This document shows, in pieces, positions 15,638 to 24,304 of a stretch of DNA of 49,315 nt. Below the pieces are notes generated by a model that worked only from the letters and a program-made list of their open reading frames with translations, did not search any database and was not told the origin of the DNA. A program made the translations under genes and the position numbers. This DNA comes from Solirubrobacteraceae bacterium (lineage in GTDB: Bacteria > Actinomycetota > Thermoleophilia > Solirubrobacterales > Solirubrobacteraceae), in assembly GCA_030690545.1 (NCBI GenBank), contig JAUYGN010000110.1:1-49315 (forward strand). Direction: 5' to 3'. Each line of letters opens with the position of its first letter. The first letter of the stretch is position 1.

Positions 15638-16837
15638 TCAGCTGAACGTGACGAGCGGGCCGTTGAACGAGCGCGCGCCACGCCGGCAGGACTCCGGGCG
15701 CGCGACCTGCGAGCAGCCGCTCGTGGCGAAGCGCCCGTCGGTGATGACCGCGAGCACCTTGCCCAGCCACTCGTAGCAGCCGCTCGCCACGCGCCCGGAG
15801 AACCACGCGCAGCGGTCGATCACGCGCAGCTGGTTGATCGCCGGCGTACCGACGAGGTTCTGCACCTTGACGCCGCGCACGCAGGCCAGTGCATCGTCCG
15901 CTGCAAGCTGCGCGTGCGCGCAGACGCGCATCTGGCGCAGCGGGTTCGGCGAGCCGATCACCGACGCGGCGGTGATGCAGCCCGCGCGCTGCAGGCCGCT
16001 GGTGCCGGCACAGGTCCGAAGCAGGTCGTCCGCCGACTGCGTCTGGTATCCGGCCGGACGGGTGTCGATGAACGCGCGATACCAGCACGCCCGCACGAAC
16101 TCGCTCGGCTGCCGTTCGCAGAGCGCGCGCGGGTCGGTCGTCGCCCCGGCCGGGCGCGTCGTCTCGTCGGCGCCGGCGATCGCCAGCCAGTAGTCGTGAT
16201 AGGCCCCCTGCGCGCAGTCCGGAGCGGCGGTCGGCCCCAGCGCCCGGCAGAGCTTCAGCGCGGGCTCGAGCGCCTCGGCATGGAAGCGCATGTAGGCGTG
16301 CCCGAGCCCGTGCGTGCAGCTGTAGCGCTGAAAGCGCGTCGCCGCGCGGCTGCAGACCGCGTCGACGCCCGGTCCGGCACGCAGCACCGCGGGCGCGATC
16401 GCGGTGATCATGCCGTGCGCGAAGCCGGCCGCGCAGCCGGGATCGTTGCTGCGCGGGAGGTGGTCCATCAGCGTCGGCAGCGTGACGTCGCGCAGCGCTG
16501 CGTAGCGACGCCCGACGGTGTGCATCAGCGTGTGGCAGTTCGCGGCCGGGTACTCGCCGATCCGATTCACGTCGCGGTCGATCCGCGCGAGCACCGCCGT
16601 CGGGTCGCGCACCGGGCGCAGCTCGTCGAGCATCGCCGCCGTGTAGCAGTCGCGCATCTCCGCGCGGTCGGCGATCTGCGCGCAGTCCTCCAGCGTCGCG
16701 GCGCCGGCCGGCTCCGGCGCCGAGTCGCGGACGCGGGTCGCCGCGACGATGGCGGCGATCACGATCAGCGCGACGACGGCCGCGATCGCGAGTCGCGCGA
16801 CCGGACGCTGTCGTGGACCGGGCGCGCCGCGAACCAC
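15638..16837 (-). CDS. Cys/His-repeat exported protein, unknown
   Basis: A 399-residue protein with one N-terminal membrane segment (LAIAAVVALIVIAAIVAA, about residues 16-33) and a large Cys-rich outer domain. Repeated short motifs pair Cys and His: CHTLMHTVGRRY, CAAGFAHG, CTHGLGHAY, CAQGAYHDY, with extra Cys in between (DCYTAAM, ACWYRAF). There are no CxxCH haem sites. Start GTG 16837 overlaps the stop TAG of the upstream lipoprotein gene (TAGTG), so the pair is coupled. The frame is open far upstream inside the lipoprotein gene, but that part is a shadow. Metal binding or a disulfide-stabilised superhelix is possible. I know no characterised homologue. Confidence 0.82.
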   Translation of the reverse strand: MVRGAPGPRQRPVARLAIAAVVALIVIAAIVAATRVRDSAPEPAGAATLEDCAQIADRAEMRDCYTAAMLDELRPVRDPTAVLARIDRDVNRIGEYPAANCHTLMHTVGRRYAALRDVTLPTLMDHLPRSNDPGCAAGFAHGMITAIAPAVLRAGPGVDAVCSRAATRFQRYSCTHGLGHAYMRFHAEALEPALKLCRALGPTAAPDCAQGAYHDYWLAIAGADETTRPAGATTDPRALCERQPSEFVRACWYRAFIDTRPAGYQTQSADDLLRTCAGTSGLQRAGCITAASVIGSPNPLRQMRVCAHAQLAADDALACVRGVKVQNLVGTPAINQLRVIDRCAWFSGRVASGCYEWLGKVLAVITDGRFATSGCSQVARPESCRRGARSFNGPLVTFS

Positions 16838-17427
16838 TAGCAGCTCCGTCCGCGGCTCGTCAGGCGCACGCTGTTGCCGCGGCCGATCGCGAGCGCCTGG
16901 TCGAGCGTCGCGACCGACCGCGTCAGGGCGACGACGACGAGCTCGAAGTCCGTGATGCCGTCGGTGCGCAGTCGCGCGTCGGCCGGCCGGTGAACGGCCT
17001 CGACGGCCTCCCGGCGCGCGGCCGGCGTGAGCAGGCAGAACGCGGCGCGGTCGACGCCGGCGAAGACCCGCCGATCGCCTCGCGTCGTCGTCACCTGCTG
17101 CGCGACGAGCGGCGGGCGCTTGAACGGGAAGTCTTCCAGCATGCGCTCGAACGGATCGCGCGCCGACGACGTCCGCGCCGCCGCCGGATGGGTCTGCGCG
17201 AGGCGCTCGAGCGTGCTCTGGGCGCGCGCGACGGCCGCGCGATCGCCGCTCGCCGCCGCGCGCCGCATCGTCTCGAGCTGACGGTCGATCGCCGTGTCGT
17301 GACGGTCGACCGCCTCGCGGCTGACCGGTGGCGCCGGGGACGGCCGCTCGGACTCCTCCGCGCACCCCCCGGCGGAGCCGGCGATCAGGCCGACGGTCAC
17401 GGTCGTGATTGCCCGCCGTGCGCGCAC
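16837..17427 (-). CDS. Putative lipoprotein coupled to Cys/His-repeat gene
   Basis: A 196-residue protein starting at GTG 17427 with VRARRAITTVTVGLIAGSAGGC, a lipoprotein signal with the Cys near residue 22. The mature region is rich in Arg, Ala and Thr, with an amphipathic helical segment (AIDRQLETMRRAAASGDRAA) and ending SVRLTSRGRSC. No enzyme motif is visible. Its stop overlaps the start of the downstream membrane protein by one base, so they are probably made together and may interact at the membrane. The 125-base gap to fbiC holds divergent promoters. Confidence 0.78.
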   Translation of the reverse strand: MRARRAITTVTVGLIAGSAGGCAEESERPSPAPPVSREAVDRHDTAIDRQLETMRRAAASGDRAAVARAQSTLERLAQTHPAAARTSSARDPFERMLEDFPFKRPPLVAQQVTTTRGDRRVFAGVDRAAFCLLTPAARREAVEAVHRPADARLRTDGITDFELVVVALTRSVATLDQALAIGRGNSVRLTSRGRSC

Positions 17428-17552
17428 GACGGCAGCGTACGCCTCGCGCCGCTCTCGCTCGCCGGTTGCGCCGGGCGCCGCGCTGCCGGGTTGCGGTCGG
17501 CGGGCGCCGTGGCAGCTGGGGACGGCGCGACCGCGCGCCTAGACTTCCTGCC

Positions 17553-19784
17553 GTGCGCCGGCGCGTCACCTTCAGCCGCAACCTGACGCTCTCGCTGTCG
17601 CGCACGTGCCGGTGCTACTGCAAGTACTGCGCGTTCGCGACGCACAAGACCCACCTGCACGCGCCCGACGAGGTCCTCGCGCTGCTCGACGGCGCCGCGC
17701 GGCGCAACGTCAAGGAGCTGCTGGTGCTGACCGGCGAGCACCCGCAGGTCGACGCCGGCGTGCGCGCGCTGCTGGCCGAGTACGGCCACGAGGACTTCGT
17801 CGCCTACGTCGTCTGGGCCTGCGAGCAGGCGCTGGAGCGCGGGCTGCTGCCGCATACGAACCTCGGCGTCCTGCCGCACGGCGATCTCGCCCGGCTGCGC
17901 GAGGTGACCGCCTCGCAGGGGCTGATGCTCGAGTCCGTCAACCCCGATCTCGTCGCCCACCAGGGCTCGCCGACGAAGCACCCGCGGCGCCGGCTGGCGA
18001 CGATCCGCGCCGCCGGCGAGCTGCGGATCCCCTTCACGAGCGGCATCCTCGTCGGGATCGGCGAGTCCGAGGACGAGCGCGTCGCGGCGCTCGAGGCGCT
18101 CGCGGTCGTGCACGCCGAGCACGGTCACCTGCAGGAGGTGATCCTGCAGAACTTCGTCCCGCACGCGAGCTACTACGGCCGCGAGCCGGCGCAGATCGCC
18201 GACGCGGCGGCGCGCGAGCTGTGGCGCACGGGGATCGTGCACGGGGGAGGGCGGGATCCGATCGACCTGCCGCCGTGGGCGACGCCGGTCACGATCGCCG
18301 AGATGCGCCGGCTCGTCGCCGAGTGCCGCCGGCTGATGCCCGACGTCGGCGTGCAGATCCCGCCGAACCTCGCGGACTGGTGGTCGCAGCTCGTCGCCGC
18401 CGGCGCGACCGATCTGGGCGGCCTGAGCGCCAACGGCGACCACATCTCGCCCGAGCACCCGTTTCCCTCCCCGCACCAGGTGCGCAAGCGGCTGGCGGCC
18501 GACGGCGTCGCGCTGACCGAGCGGCTCTGCGTGTACCCGCGCTACATCGATGCGGACTGGATCGCGCAAGGCGTGCTCGACGTCGTCAAGGCGCGCTACT
18601 GGAGCTTCATCCCGCGACAGAAGCGGACCCCGCCCACCCGCACGGAGCCGCCGCGGCCGCTGCGTCGCGACCTCGTGGCCGGCGCGATCGCGCGCGGTCG
18701 CGCCGGCGCCGCCCTGACGCCCGACGAGCTGACGGCGCTGTTCGCCGAGACGCGACCGGAGGCGATCGAGGACCTGCGCCAGGCCGCCGACGAGCTGCGC
18801 CGCGAGCTCGCCGGCGACGACGTGACGTTCGTCGTCAACCGCAACGTCAACGTATCGAACGTCTGCATCGTCGGCTGCGCGTTCTGCGGCTTCGGTCAGG
18901 GCAAGCGCTCGCCCGACGCCTACCAGCTGCAACGCGCCGACTTCGTCACGCGCGTGCACGAGGCCGTCGAGTTCGGCGCGACCGAGCTGTGCATGCAGTC
19001 GGGGATCCATCCCGACTGGTCGATCGAGGACTACGAGGGCTGGCTGGCGCTGGCGAGGGAGACGGCGCCGCAGCTGCACCTGCACGCCTACTCGGCGATG
19101 GAGGTCGCGCACATGTGCGACGCCGCCGAGCTGTCGCCGGCAGCCGTCTTCGAGCGGCTGCGCGCGGCGGGGCTGGACTCGACGCCGGGCACCGCCGCCG
19201 AGGTCCTGCACGACGGCGTGCGCGAGCGGATCAGCCCCAACAAGCTGCCGGTCGCGCGCTGGGTGCAGATCATCGAGGCGTCGCATCGCGCCGGCCTGCG
19301 CTCGACGGCGACGGTCATGTTCGGGCACATCGAGGAGCCGTGGGAGCTCGCCGAGCACATGCGCGTCGTGCGCGAGCTGCAGGAGCGCACCGGCGGCATC
19401 ACGGAGTTCGTGCCGCTGAGCTTCATCCCGTTTCACACGCTGCTGGGCCGCACGCACGGCGTGCAGGAGATCTCGCGCGAGGAGAACCTCAAGCACACCG
19501 CCGTCTTTCGCCTCGCGCTCGGCCGTACCGTGCGCAACCTCCAGGCGAGCTGGGTGAAGATGGGGCTGGATGCCGCCACGGAGGCGCTGCGCTGGGGCGT
19601 CAACGACCTCGGCGGGACGCTGATGGAGGAGAACATCAGCCGGCTGGCGGGCAGCTACCACGGTGTGCGACTCGAGCCGGAGGACCTCGTCGCCGCCGCG
19701 CACCGCGCCGGCCGGCCCGCCGCCGAGCGCACGACGCTCTACGACCTGCGCCGCCGCTACGAGCCGCGCGGCGCCGCGGCATGA
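17553..19784 (+). CDS. fbiC: FO synthase, fused CofG-CofH (FbiC)
   Basis: Bifunctional radical-SAM enzyme of 743 residues that makes 7,8-didemethyl-8-hydroxy-5-deazariboflavin (FO), the chromophore of F420, from tyrosine and a pyrimidine precursor. The CofG half has its CxxxCxxC cluster motif at C19, C23, C26 (CRCYCKYC); the CofH half has the second at C438, C442, C445 (CIVGCAFC). Supporting segments are LMLESVNPDLVAHQGSPTKH and SISPNKLPVARW-like (ERISPNKLPVARW). Start GTG 17553 was chosen because it begins the conserved domain; upstream open frame is a shadow. The other F420 genes follow 1.4 kb downstream on the opposite strand. Confidence 0.97.
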   Translation: MRRRVTFSRNLTLSLSRTCRCYCKYCAFATHKTHLHAPDEVLALLDGAARRNVKELLVLTGEHPQVDAGVRALLAEYGHEDFVAYVVWACEQALERGLLPHTNLGVLPHGDLARLREVTASQGLMLESVNPDLVAHQGSPTKHPRRRLATIRAAGELRIPFTSGILVGIGESEDERVAALEALAVVHAEHGHLQEVILQNFVPHASYYGREPAQIADAAARELWRTGIVHGGGRDPIDLPPWATPVTIAEMRRLVAECRRLMPDVGVQIPPNLADWWSQLVAAGATDLGGLSANGDHISPEHPFPSPHQVRKRLAADGVALTERLCVYPRYIDADWIAQGVLDVVKARYWSFIPRQKRTPPTRTEPPRPLRRDLVAGAIARGRAGAALTPDELTALFAETRPEAIEDLRQAADELRRELAGDDVTFVVNRNVNVSNVCIVGCAFCGFGQGKRSPDAYQLQRADFVTRVHEAVEFGATELCMQSGIHPDWSIEDYEGWLALARETAPQLHLHAYSAMEVAHMCDAAELSPAAVFERLRAAGLDSTPGTAAEVLHDGVRERISPNKLPVARWVQIIEASHRAGLRSTATVMFGHIEEPWELAEHMRVVRELQERTGGITEFVPLSFIPFHTLLGRTHGVQEISREENLKHTAVFRLALGRTVRNLQASWVKMGLDAATEALRWGVNDLGGTLMEENISRLAGSYHGVRLEPEDLVAAAHRAGRPAAERTTLYDLRRRYEPRGAAA

Positions 19785-19797
19785 GACGATGCGTGCG

Positions 19798-20202
19798 ATG
19801 AGGTGGATCCTGCTCACCGCATGCCTGCTCGCCGGTCTCGCGCTGGCGGGATGCGGCGGCGGCGATGACGACGACGACGAGCGGGCCGACCGCCCGTGCC
19901 TGCCGGCCGGCGCGGCGTTCGAGGCCGCAGCGCGCGGGCACGTCGACACGATCGTCGTCGGGACGACCGCGGTCGATGGCGACGCCGAGCGCATCGAGGT
20001 CGATCCCTGCCGGATGTCCGACGACGACGGCACGGCGACGGTGACGGTCTTCGGGGTGCGCGACGACTCGATCCAGGACCAGCGCCACGAGGTCACGCTC
20101 GAGCGCCGCGACGGGACCTGGACGGTCGTGCGCGATCTCGATACGCATCGCTGTCGCGAGGGACGCGGGCACCGCGACTTCTCGACGCTGCCCTGCAGCT
20201 GA
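19798..20202 (+). CDS. Small lipoprotein, paralogue A
   Basis: A 134-residue lipoprotein: MRWILLTACLLAGLALAGC has lipobox LAGC, followed by a run of Gly and Asp. The mature domain has TATVTVFGVRDDSIQDQRHE, LERRDGTWTVVRD and a Cys-closing end, HRCREGRGHRDFSTLPC. It is clearly related to the product of 20790-21179, so greA is bracketed by two paralogues. It starts 13 bases after fbiC and may be read with it. ATG 19789 in the same frame is an alternative start. No known domain; four Cys beyond the lipobox-like pattern may form disulfides. Confidence 0.8.
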   Translation: MRWILLTACLLAGLALAGCGGGDDDDDERADRPCLPAGAAFEAAARGHVDTIVVGTTAVDGDAERIEVDPCRMSDDDGTATVTVFGVRDDSIQDQRHEVTLERRDGTWTVVRDLDTHRCREGRGHRDFSTLPCS

Positions 20203-20267
20203 CCGCTGCGCCCGGAGCGCCGGCGCGGCGGCGCGTCCGGGCGGGGAGGGCGCGCTACCCTGCGCGG

Positions 20268-20735
20268 ATGCTAGAGCCAGAGCAGATCACTGCCGAGGGG
20301 CTCGTCGCGCTGCGGGCCGAGATCGAGCAGCTCGAGACGGAGGGGCGCGCGGCGATGGCCGAGCGCATCAAGGCGGCTCGCGAGCTGGGCGATCTGAAGG
20401 AGAACGCCGAGTACCACATCGCCAAGGAGGACCAGGCGCATCTGGAGACGAAGATCAAGCGTCTCAACCAGCGCCTGCGCGCGGCGCGCGTCGTCGAGCC
20501 GGCGGGCGACCCGGACGTCGTCGCATTCGGCTCCAGCGTGGCGGTCGTCGACGAGGCGTCGGGTCGCTCGATGGAGCTGACGCTCGTCGGAGCGACCGAG
20601 GCGGACCTCAAGAGCGGGCGCATCTCGTTCGAGTCACCGGTCGCGCAGGGGCTCGTCGGCGCGCGCGCGGGAGAGACCGTGGCGGTGCAGACGCCGGCCG
20701 GCGAGCGTCGCTATCGCGTCGAGCGCGTCGGCTGA
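20268..20735 (+). CDS. greA: Transcription elongation factor GreA
   Basis: A 155-residue GreA-type factor that enters the RNA polymerase secondary channel and stimulates cleavage of backtracked transcripts. The N-terminal coiled coil contains ARELGDLKENAEYHIAKEDQ, carrying the tip acidic residues D and E of the DLKENAEY motif. The C-terminal FKBP-like domain has SVAVVDEASGRSMELTLVG and GARAGETVAVQTPAGERRYRV. ATG 20268 gives family length; the longer open frame is not coding. It sits between two paralogous lipoproteins on the same strand, an unusual setting. Confidence 0.94.
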   Translation: MLEPEQITAEGLVALRAEIEQLETEGRAAMAERIKAARELGDLKENAEYHIAKEDQAHLETKIKRLNQRLRAARVVEPAGDPDVVAFGSSVAVVDEASGRSMELTLVGATEADLKSGRISFESPVAQGLVGARAGETVAVQTPAGERRYRVERVG

Positions 20736-20789
20736 CCTTGCGCGACTCCCGCGACGAGTTTTGCCCCGGACCGGCATAGTTCCCGGCCG

Positions 20790-21179
20790 ATGAGACATCG
20801 CGCGATCGTTCCCGCCTGCCTGCTTGCCGCCGCCATCGCAAGCGGTTGCGGGTCTGGCGCGACGACGAACTGCAAGGTTCCGCCCGACCGCGCGCTGCTG
20901 CTCGCCGTGCGCGCGCACGCCGGTCCGATCCAGCTGCCCGACGGCCCGGACAAGGGCAACGCCTCGCGCCTGACGATCACCGCCTGCCAGCTGTCGTCGA
21001 GCGAGGCGACCGCGACGATGACCGTCTTCGGCCTCACCGGGGAGTCGATTCGCGACATCCGCTACGGCCTCAAGCTCGAGACCAGGGGCGGCGAGTGGAC
21101 GGTGACGGCGGATGCGCGGACGCAGCGCTGCCAGCCGGGTCGCGGCAGCCAGGAGTTCTCCAGCTCCAAGTGCAGGTAG
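20790..21179 (+). CDS. Small lipoprotein, paralogue B
   Basis: A 129-residue lipoprotein with signal MRHRAIVPACLLAAAIASGC. The mature part shares the architecture of the 19798-20202 product: TATMTVFGLTGESIRDIRYG against TATVTVFGVRDDSIQDQRHE, then ETRGGEWTV and a terminal QRCQPGRGSQEF with final Cys. Unknown function; probably an extracellular beta-sandwich-like domain. It is 54 bases downstream of greA and ends before the convergent cofE gene. Confidence 0.8.
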   Translation: MRHRAIVPACLLAAAIASGCGSGATTNCKVPPDRALLLAVRAHAGPIQLPDGPDKGNASRLTITACQLSSSEATATMTVFGLTGESIRDIRYGLKLETRGGEWTVTADARTQRCQPGRGSQEFSSSKCR

Positions 21180-21207
21180 CGCCGATACCGGTGTCGTGCG
21201 TCGCAGG

Positions 21208-21951
21208 TCAGAGGAAGAGGTCCTCATCGCGAGCCCGGACGAGCACGGCCGCCCCCGGGCCGTCGTGCTCGGTCACGTAGCGCTCGAGGCCGCGCACGAG
21301 CACGGCGGGCTCACGCGAGTCCTTGCCGCGCGTCAGGTCTGCCGCCGCAGCCGCCTCGTCGGCAATCGCGATCAGCGTCGCCTGCAACGGGCGGCCGGCG
21401 TCGTCGTCGCGCCCGCGCCAGTCGTCGAGCGCCGCCAGCCCGGCGATCCCGATCGCGACGTCGCACTGCCCGACGCGCCAGGCGCGACCGAACGAGTCGG
21501 CGATGATGACGCCGGGCGCGACGCCGGTCAGCTCACGCAGGCGCGCGCGCAGCGCGCGCGCCGACCCGTCGGGATCTTCCGGCAGCAGCACGACCTCGCC
21601 GGCGGCGCCGGCGTTCGAGGCGTCGACGCCGGCGTTCGCGCAGACGAAGCCGTGTCGCGTGCGGCAGATCAGCACGCCCGGCCGCGCCCGCACGACCTCC
21701 GTGCTCTCGCGCAGGATGACCTGCACGAGCCGCGGATCCTTGCCGTGCTCGGCGCCCAGCGCCAGCGCGCGCTCGCTCGGCACGACGTCGGTAAGCGCGA
21801 CGGTTCGCCCCTCGGCCTTGGACACGACCTTGTGGGCGACGACGAGCACGTCGCCGCCCGTCAGCCGATCTGCCGCCGCGACGAGGATCGCGGCGAGGTC
21901 GTCGCCCGCGCGCACGTCCGGGACGCCGGCCAGCGCGCACGCGACGATCAC
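21208..21951 (-). CDS. cofE: F420-0:gamma-glutamyl ligase, stand-alone CofE
   Basis: GTP-dependent ligase that adds glutamates to F420-0. At 247 residues it matches the CofE domain alone: DVLVVAHKVVSKAEGR near 34-49, RHGFVCANAGVDASN, GVIIADSFGRAWRVGQCD and a C-terminal LVRGLERYV. Mycobacterial FbiB carries an extra C-terminal nitroreductase-like domain; it is absent here. The start ATG overlaps the cofC stop by 4 bp. The order npdG-cofD-cofC-cofE on the minus strand forms an operon. Confidence 0.95.
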   Translation of the reverse strand: MIVACALAGVPDVRAGDDLAAILVAAADRLTGGDVLVVAHKVVSKAEGRTVALTDVVPSERALALGAEHGKDPRLVQVILRESTEVVRARPGVLICRTRHGFVCANAGVDASNAGAAGEVVLLPEDPDGSARALRARLRELTGVAPGVIIADSFGRAWRVGQCDVAIGIAGLAALDDWRGRDDDAGRPLQATLIAIADEAAAAADLTRGKDSREPAVLVRGLERYVTEHDGPGAAVLVRARDEDLFL

Positions 21952-22652
21952 GAAGCGCCCGGCGGCGGGGGCGGCTCCTTGCCGTACAGGCGGCTCAGCA
22001 TCCCGCGCGTGTGCGCGGCGCCGCCGCGGCGCTCGCGCAGCGCGTCGCGCAGCGCCTCCACGTCGTCGGCGGTGTCGACGTCGATCGCGAGCGTCGGCAC
22101 GTGCTCGACCGCCGCGGCGAGGCCGACCGCCGCGGCGGCCTGCTCATGCAGGGCGCGGCTGCCGGGCCCGAACGCCGGCTCGATGACGTCCGGCGGCGAC
22201 AGGACGAGCGCGTTCGTCCCGCTGCCGTGGCGGTCGGGGACGACGATCACCGAGCGCGCGTCCGTCTCGCGATCGAGCAGCTCGTCGAGCTCGACCGGAT
22301 CGAGCGCCGGGCAGTCGGCAGGCACGAGCAGCACGCGCTCTGCCCCGTGCTCGAGCGCCTGCGCGATCCCGATCAGCGCGGCCTCGCTCTGGCCGTCCTC
22401 GACGTCGTCGACGAGGACCGTCGCGCCGTAGCCGCGGCCGATCGCGTCGGCGGTCGGCTCGGACGTCACGACCAGCACCTCGTCGACGGTCTTCGCGCGC
22501 CGCAGGGCCATCAGCACGTCGGTCATCATCGACTCGGCGAGCGCGCGCCGCGCGCCGGACGAGACGTCGCCGCCGAGGCGCGCCTTGGCGGCCTCGAAGC
22601 GCTTGACCGGCAGGATCGCGTACGTTCGCGGGCGCTTGCGCGCGGGCGTCAT
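21948..22652 (-). CDS. cofC: Phospholactate/phosphoenolpyruvate guanylyltransferase CofC (FbiD)
   Basis: Nucleotidyltransferase of 234 residues that makes the activated three-carbon unit (GTP plus 2-phospholactate or PEP) used by CofD. Motifs are YAILPVKRFEAAKARLGG (11-28), LLVPADCPALDPVELDEL with the metal-binding Asp, and DRHGSGTNALVLSPPDVI. Whether the substrate is PEP, as in mycobacteria, or 2-phospholactate cannot be read here. It overlaps both neighbours by 4 bp (ATGA). Confidence 0.94.
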   Translation of the reverse strand: MTPARKRPRTYAILPVKRFEAAKARLGGDVSSGARRALAESMMTDVLMALRRAKTVDEVLVVTSEPTADAIGRGYGATVLVDDVEDGQSEAALIGIAQALEHGAERVLLVPADCPALDPVELDELLDRETDARSVIVVPDRHGSGTNALVLSPPDVIEPAFGPGSRALHEQAAAAVGLAAAVEHVPTLAIDVDTADDVEALRDALRERRGGAAHTRGMLSRLYGKEPPPPPGAS

Positions 22653-23560
22653 GCCGCCAGCCCCTCGGCGAAGCGCAGCGTCTCGCGGGCGACGCGGCGG
22701 CGGCTGTCGGCGTCGGTCATCAGCGTGTCGGTCCGCAGCACCGGTACGCCGGCATCGACCGGCTCGTCGGCGACGAGCCCGTCGAGCAGCCCGTCGTAGC
22801 AGGCGGCGATCGACGCCGTGCTGGCGTCGTAGCCGGCCCAGCGCATGAACGCCGCGGTCGGTCCCTTGAGCACCTCGCCCCCGACGATCGGCGAGACCGC
22901 GACGATCGGGGCCGGGCTGTCGAGCAGCGCCTCGCGCAGCCGCGGGACGCCGAGGATCGGCCCGATCGAGATGACGGGGTTCGAGGGGCCGATGACGATC
23001 GCGCTGGCGGCGGCGATCGCCTCGAGGACCTCGACCGTCGGCAGGGCACTGTCGACGCCGCGCAGCTGCGTGTCGCGTATCGCGCTCGCCGCATCGCCGC
23101 GGATCATGAACTCCTGGAAGGCGACCCACCGCGTGCCGACCTGAACCCACGTCCGCACGGGCTCGTCGGTCATCGGCAGCACGCGCGCGGCGACGCCGAG
23201 CGCGCTGCCGAGCTCGGCCAGCGCCTCGGTCAGCCGGGCGCCCTCGGCGAGCCGCCGCGCGCGCTCGATCCCGATCGCGAGGTCGCGGTCGCCGAGCGCA
23301 AACCAGACGTCGACGCCGATCTCGCGCAGACCGTCCATCACCGCGAACGTGTCGTCGCGCAGGCCCCAGCCGCGCTCGTCGATGCGGTCGGCGAGCCAGA
23401 ACGTGACGAGGTCCGGGTCGGGGCTGACGTAGGCCCCGTAGATCTCGATGTCGTCGGCCGTGTTGGCGATCACCGTCAGCTCGGCGCCGACGACGTCGAG
23501 CATGCCGCGCGCGAGCTTCGCGCCGCCGGTGCCGCCGGCGAGGACGACCGGGCCGGCCAT
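22649..23560 (-). CDS. cofD: 2-phospholactate/dehydro-F420-0 transferase CofD
   Basis: Transfers the phospholactyl-type group from the CofC product to FO, giving (dehydro-)F420-0. A 303-residue protein; it opens with the nucleotide-binding VVLAGGTGGAKLARGM (5-20), then NTADDIEIYGAYVSPDPD and IVIGPSNPVISIGPILGV, all family-typical. ATG 23560 overlaps the npdG stop (TGATG) and its own stop overlaps the cofC start, so all four genes are translationally chained. Confidence 0.96.
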   Translation of the reverse strand: MAGPVVLAGGTGGAKLARGMLDVVGAELTVIANTADDIEIYGAYVSPDPDLVTFWLADRIDERGWGLRDDTFAVMDGLREIGVDVWFALGDRDLAIGIERARRLAEGARLTEALAELGSALGVAARVLPMTDEPVRTWVQVGTRWVAFQEFMIRGDAASAIRDTQLRGVDSALPTVEVLEAIAAASAIVIGPSNPVISIGPILGVPRLREALLDSPAPIVAVSPIVGGEVLKGPTAAFMRWAGYDASTASIAACYDGLLDGLVADEPVDAGVPVLRTDTLMTDADSRRRVARETLRFAEGLAA

Positions 23561-24249
23561 CAGGGCGCCGGCCACAGCTCGTCGGGCAGGCCCGTGAGCC
23601 TGACGCCGGCGTGCGTCTTGTAGCGGACGTTGACCGAGATCATCAGCGCCGTCAGGCTCTCGGTCAGGCGGGCCATCTCCAGGCGCCCGGCGTCGACGCA
23701 GCGCAGCCCGTCGATGGTGTCCAGCAGCTGCGCGACGCGGCGCTTGTCGGCGCGCCTGTCGCCGCACAGCAGGACGTCCTCGTCGAGCTCGTGGTCGAGG
23801 TCGCGCAGCAGCGCCGCGCTGACCGTGTGCAGCGCGCTGAGCACGGTAACCCCGTCGGGCACCATCTCCTGCGCCTGCTGGGCGGCGGAGCCCTGCCAGA
23901 CGCCGATCGTGCGCGTCGCCTTGCCGCCGATCGCGGCCGCCAGCGGCACCGTGCAGTCGACGACGAGCTGGCCGGGGCGCAGGACGTCCCCGAGGTTGTG
24001 CAGCGTCTCGGCCTGGCTGCGAAACGGCACGGAGAGGATCACGAGCTCGTTGCCGGCCGCCGCCGTGGCGTTGTCGAGGCCCGCGACGAGCGCTCCCGGG
24101 ACGGCCTGCTGCGCGCGCACGGCGGCCTGCTCGGCGCGCGCGTGGTCGCGCGAGCCGATCGTGACGGCGCAGCCGGCGCGCGCCAGGCGCACGGCCAAGC
24201 CGAAGCCGAGCGCGCCGGAGGCGCCGATGATGGAGACCGGCTCGGGCAA
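23560..24249 (-). CDS. npdG: NADPH-dependent F420 reductase
   Basis: A 229-residue Rossmann protein that exchanges hydride between NADPH and F420. SIIGASGALGFGLAVRLARAG (6-26) is the NADPH-binding loop with TIGSRDHARAEQA after strand 2. The region LVVDCTVPLA and LSALHTVSAALLRDL fit F420 reductases. It heads the four-gene operon, linking F420 synthesis with its reduction. A general ketol-acid/prephenate-type reductase is less likely given the context. Confidence 0.92.
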   Translation of the reverse strand: MPEPVSIIGASGALGFGLAVRLARAGCAVTIGSRDHARAEQAAVRAQQAVPGALVAGLDNATAAAGNELVILSVPFRSQAETLHNLGDVLRPGQLVVDCTVPLAAAIGGKATRTIGVWQGSAAQQAQEMVPDGVTVLSALHTVSAALLRDLDHELDEDVLLCGDRRADKRRVAQLLDTIDGLRCVDAGRLEMARLTESLTALMISVNVRYKTHAGVRLTGLPDELWPAP

Positions 24250-24304
24250 GGCAGGGCGAGCATATCCACCGGCTGGTCGGCGGCCGCGCCAACCAGCGGT
24301 GACG

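Noticed and set aside
13101-15776. 891-residue plus-strand frame of Val/Ala repeats
   Set aside because: It is the antisense of the RTX repeats, whose regular codons leave a long open frame.
17397-20096. 899-residue minus-strand frame
   Set aside because: Antisense of fbiC; the plus strand holds both radical-SAM motifs.
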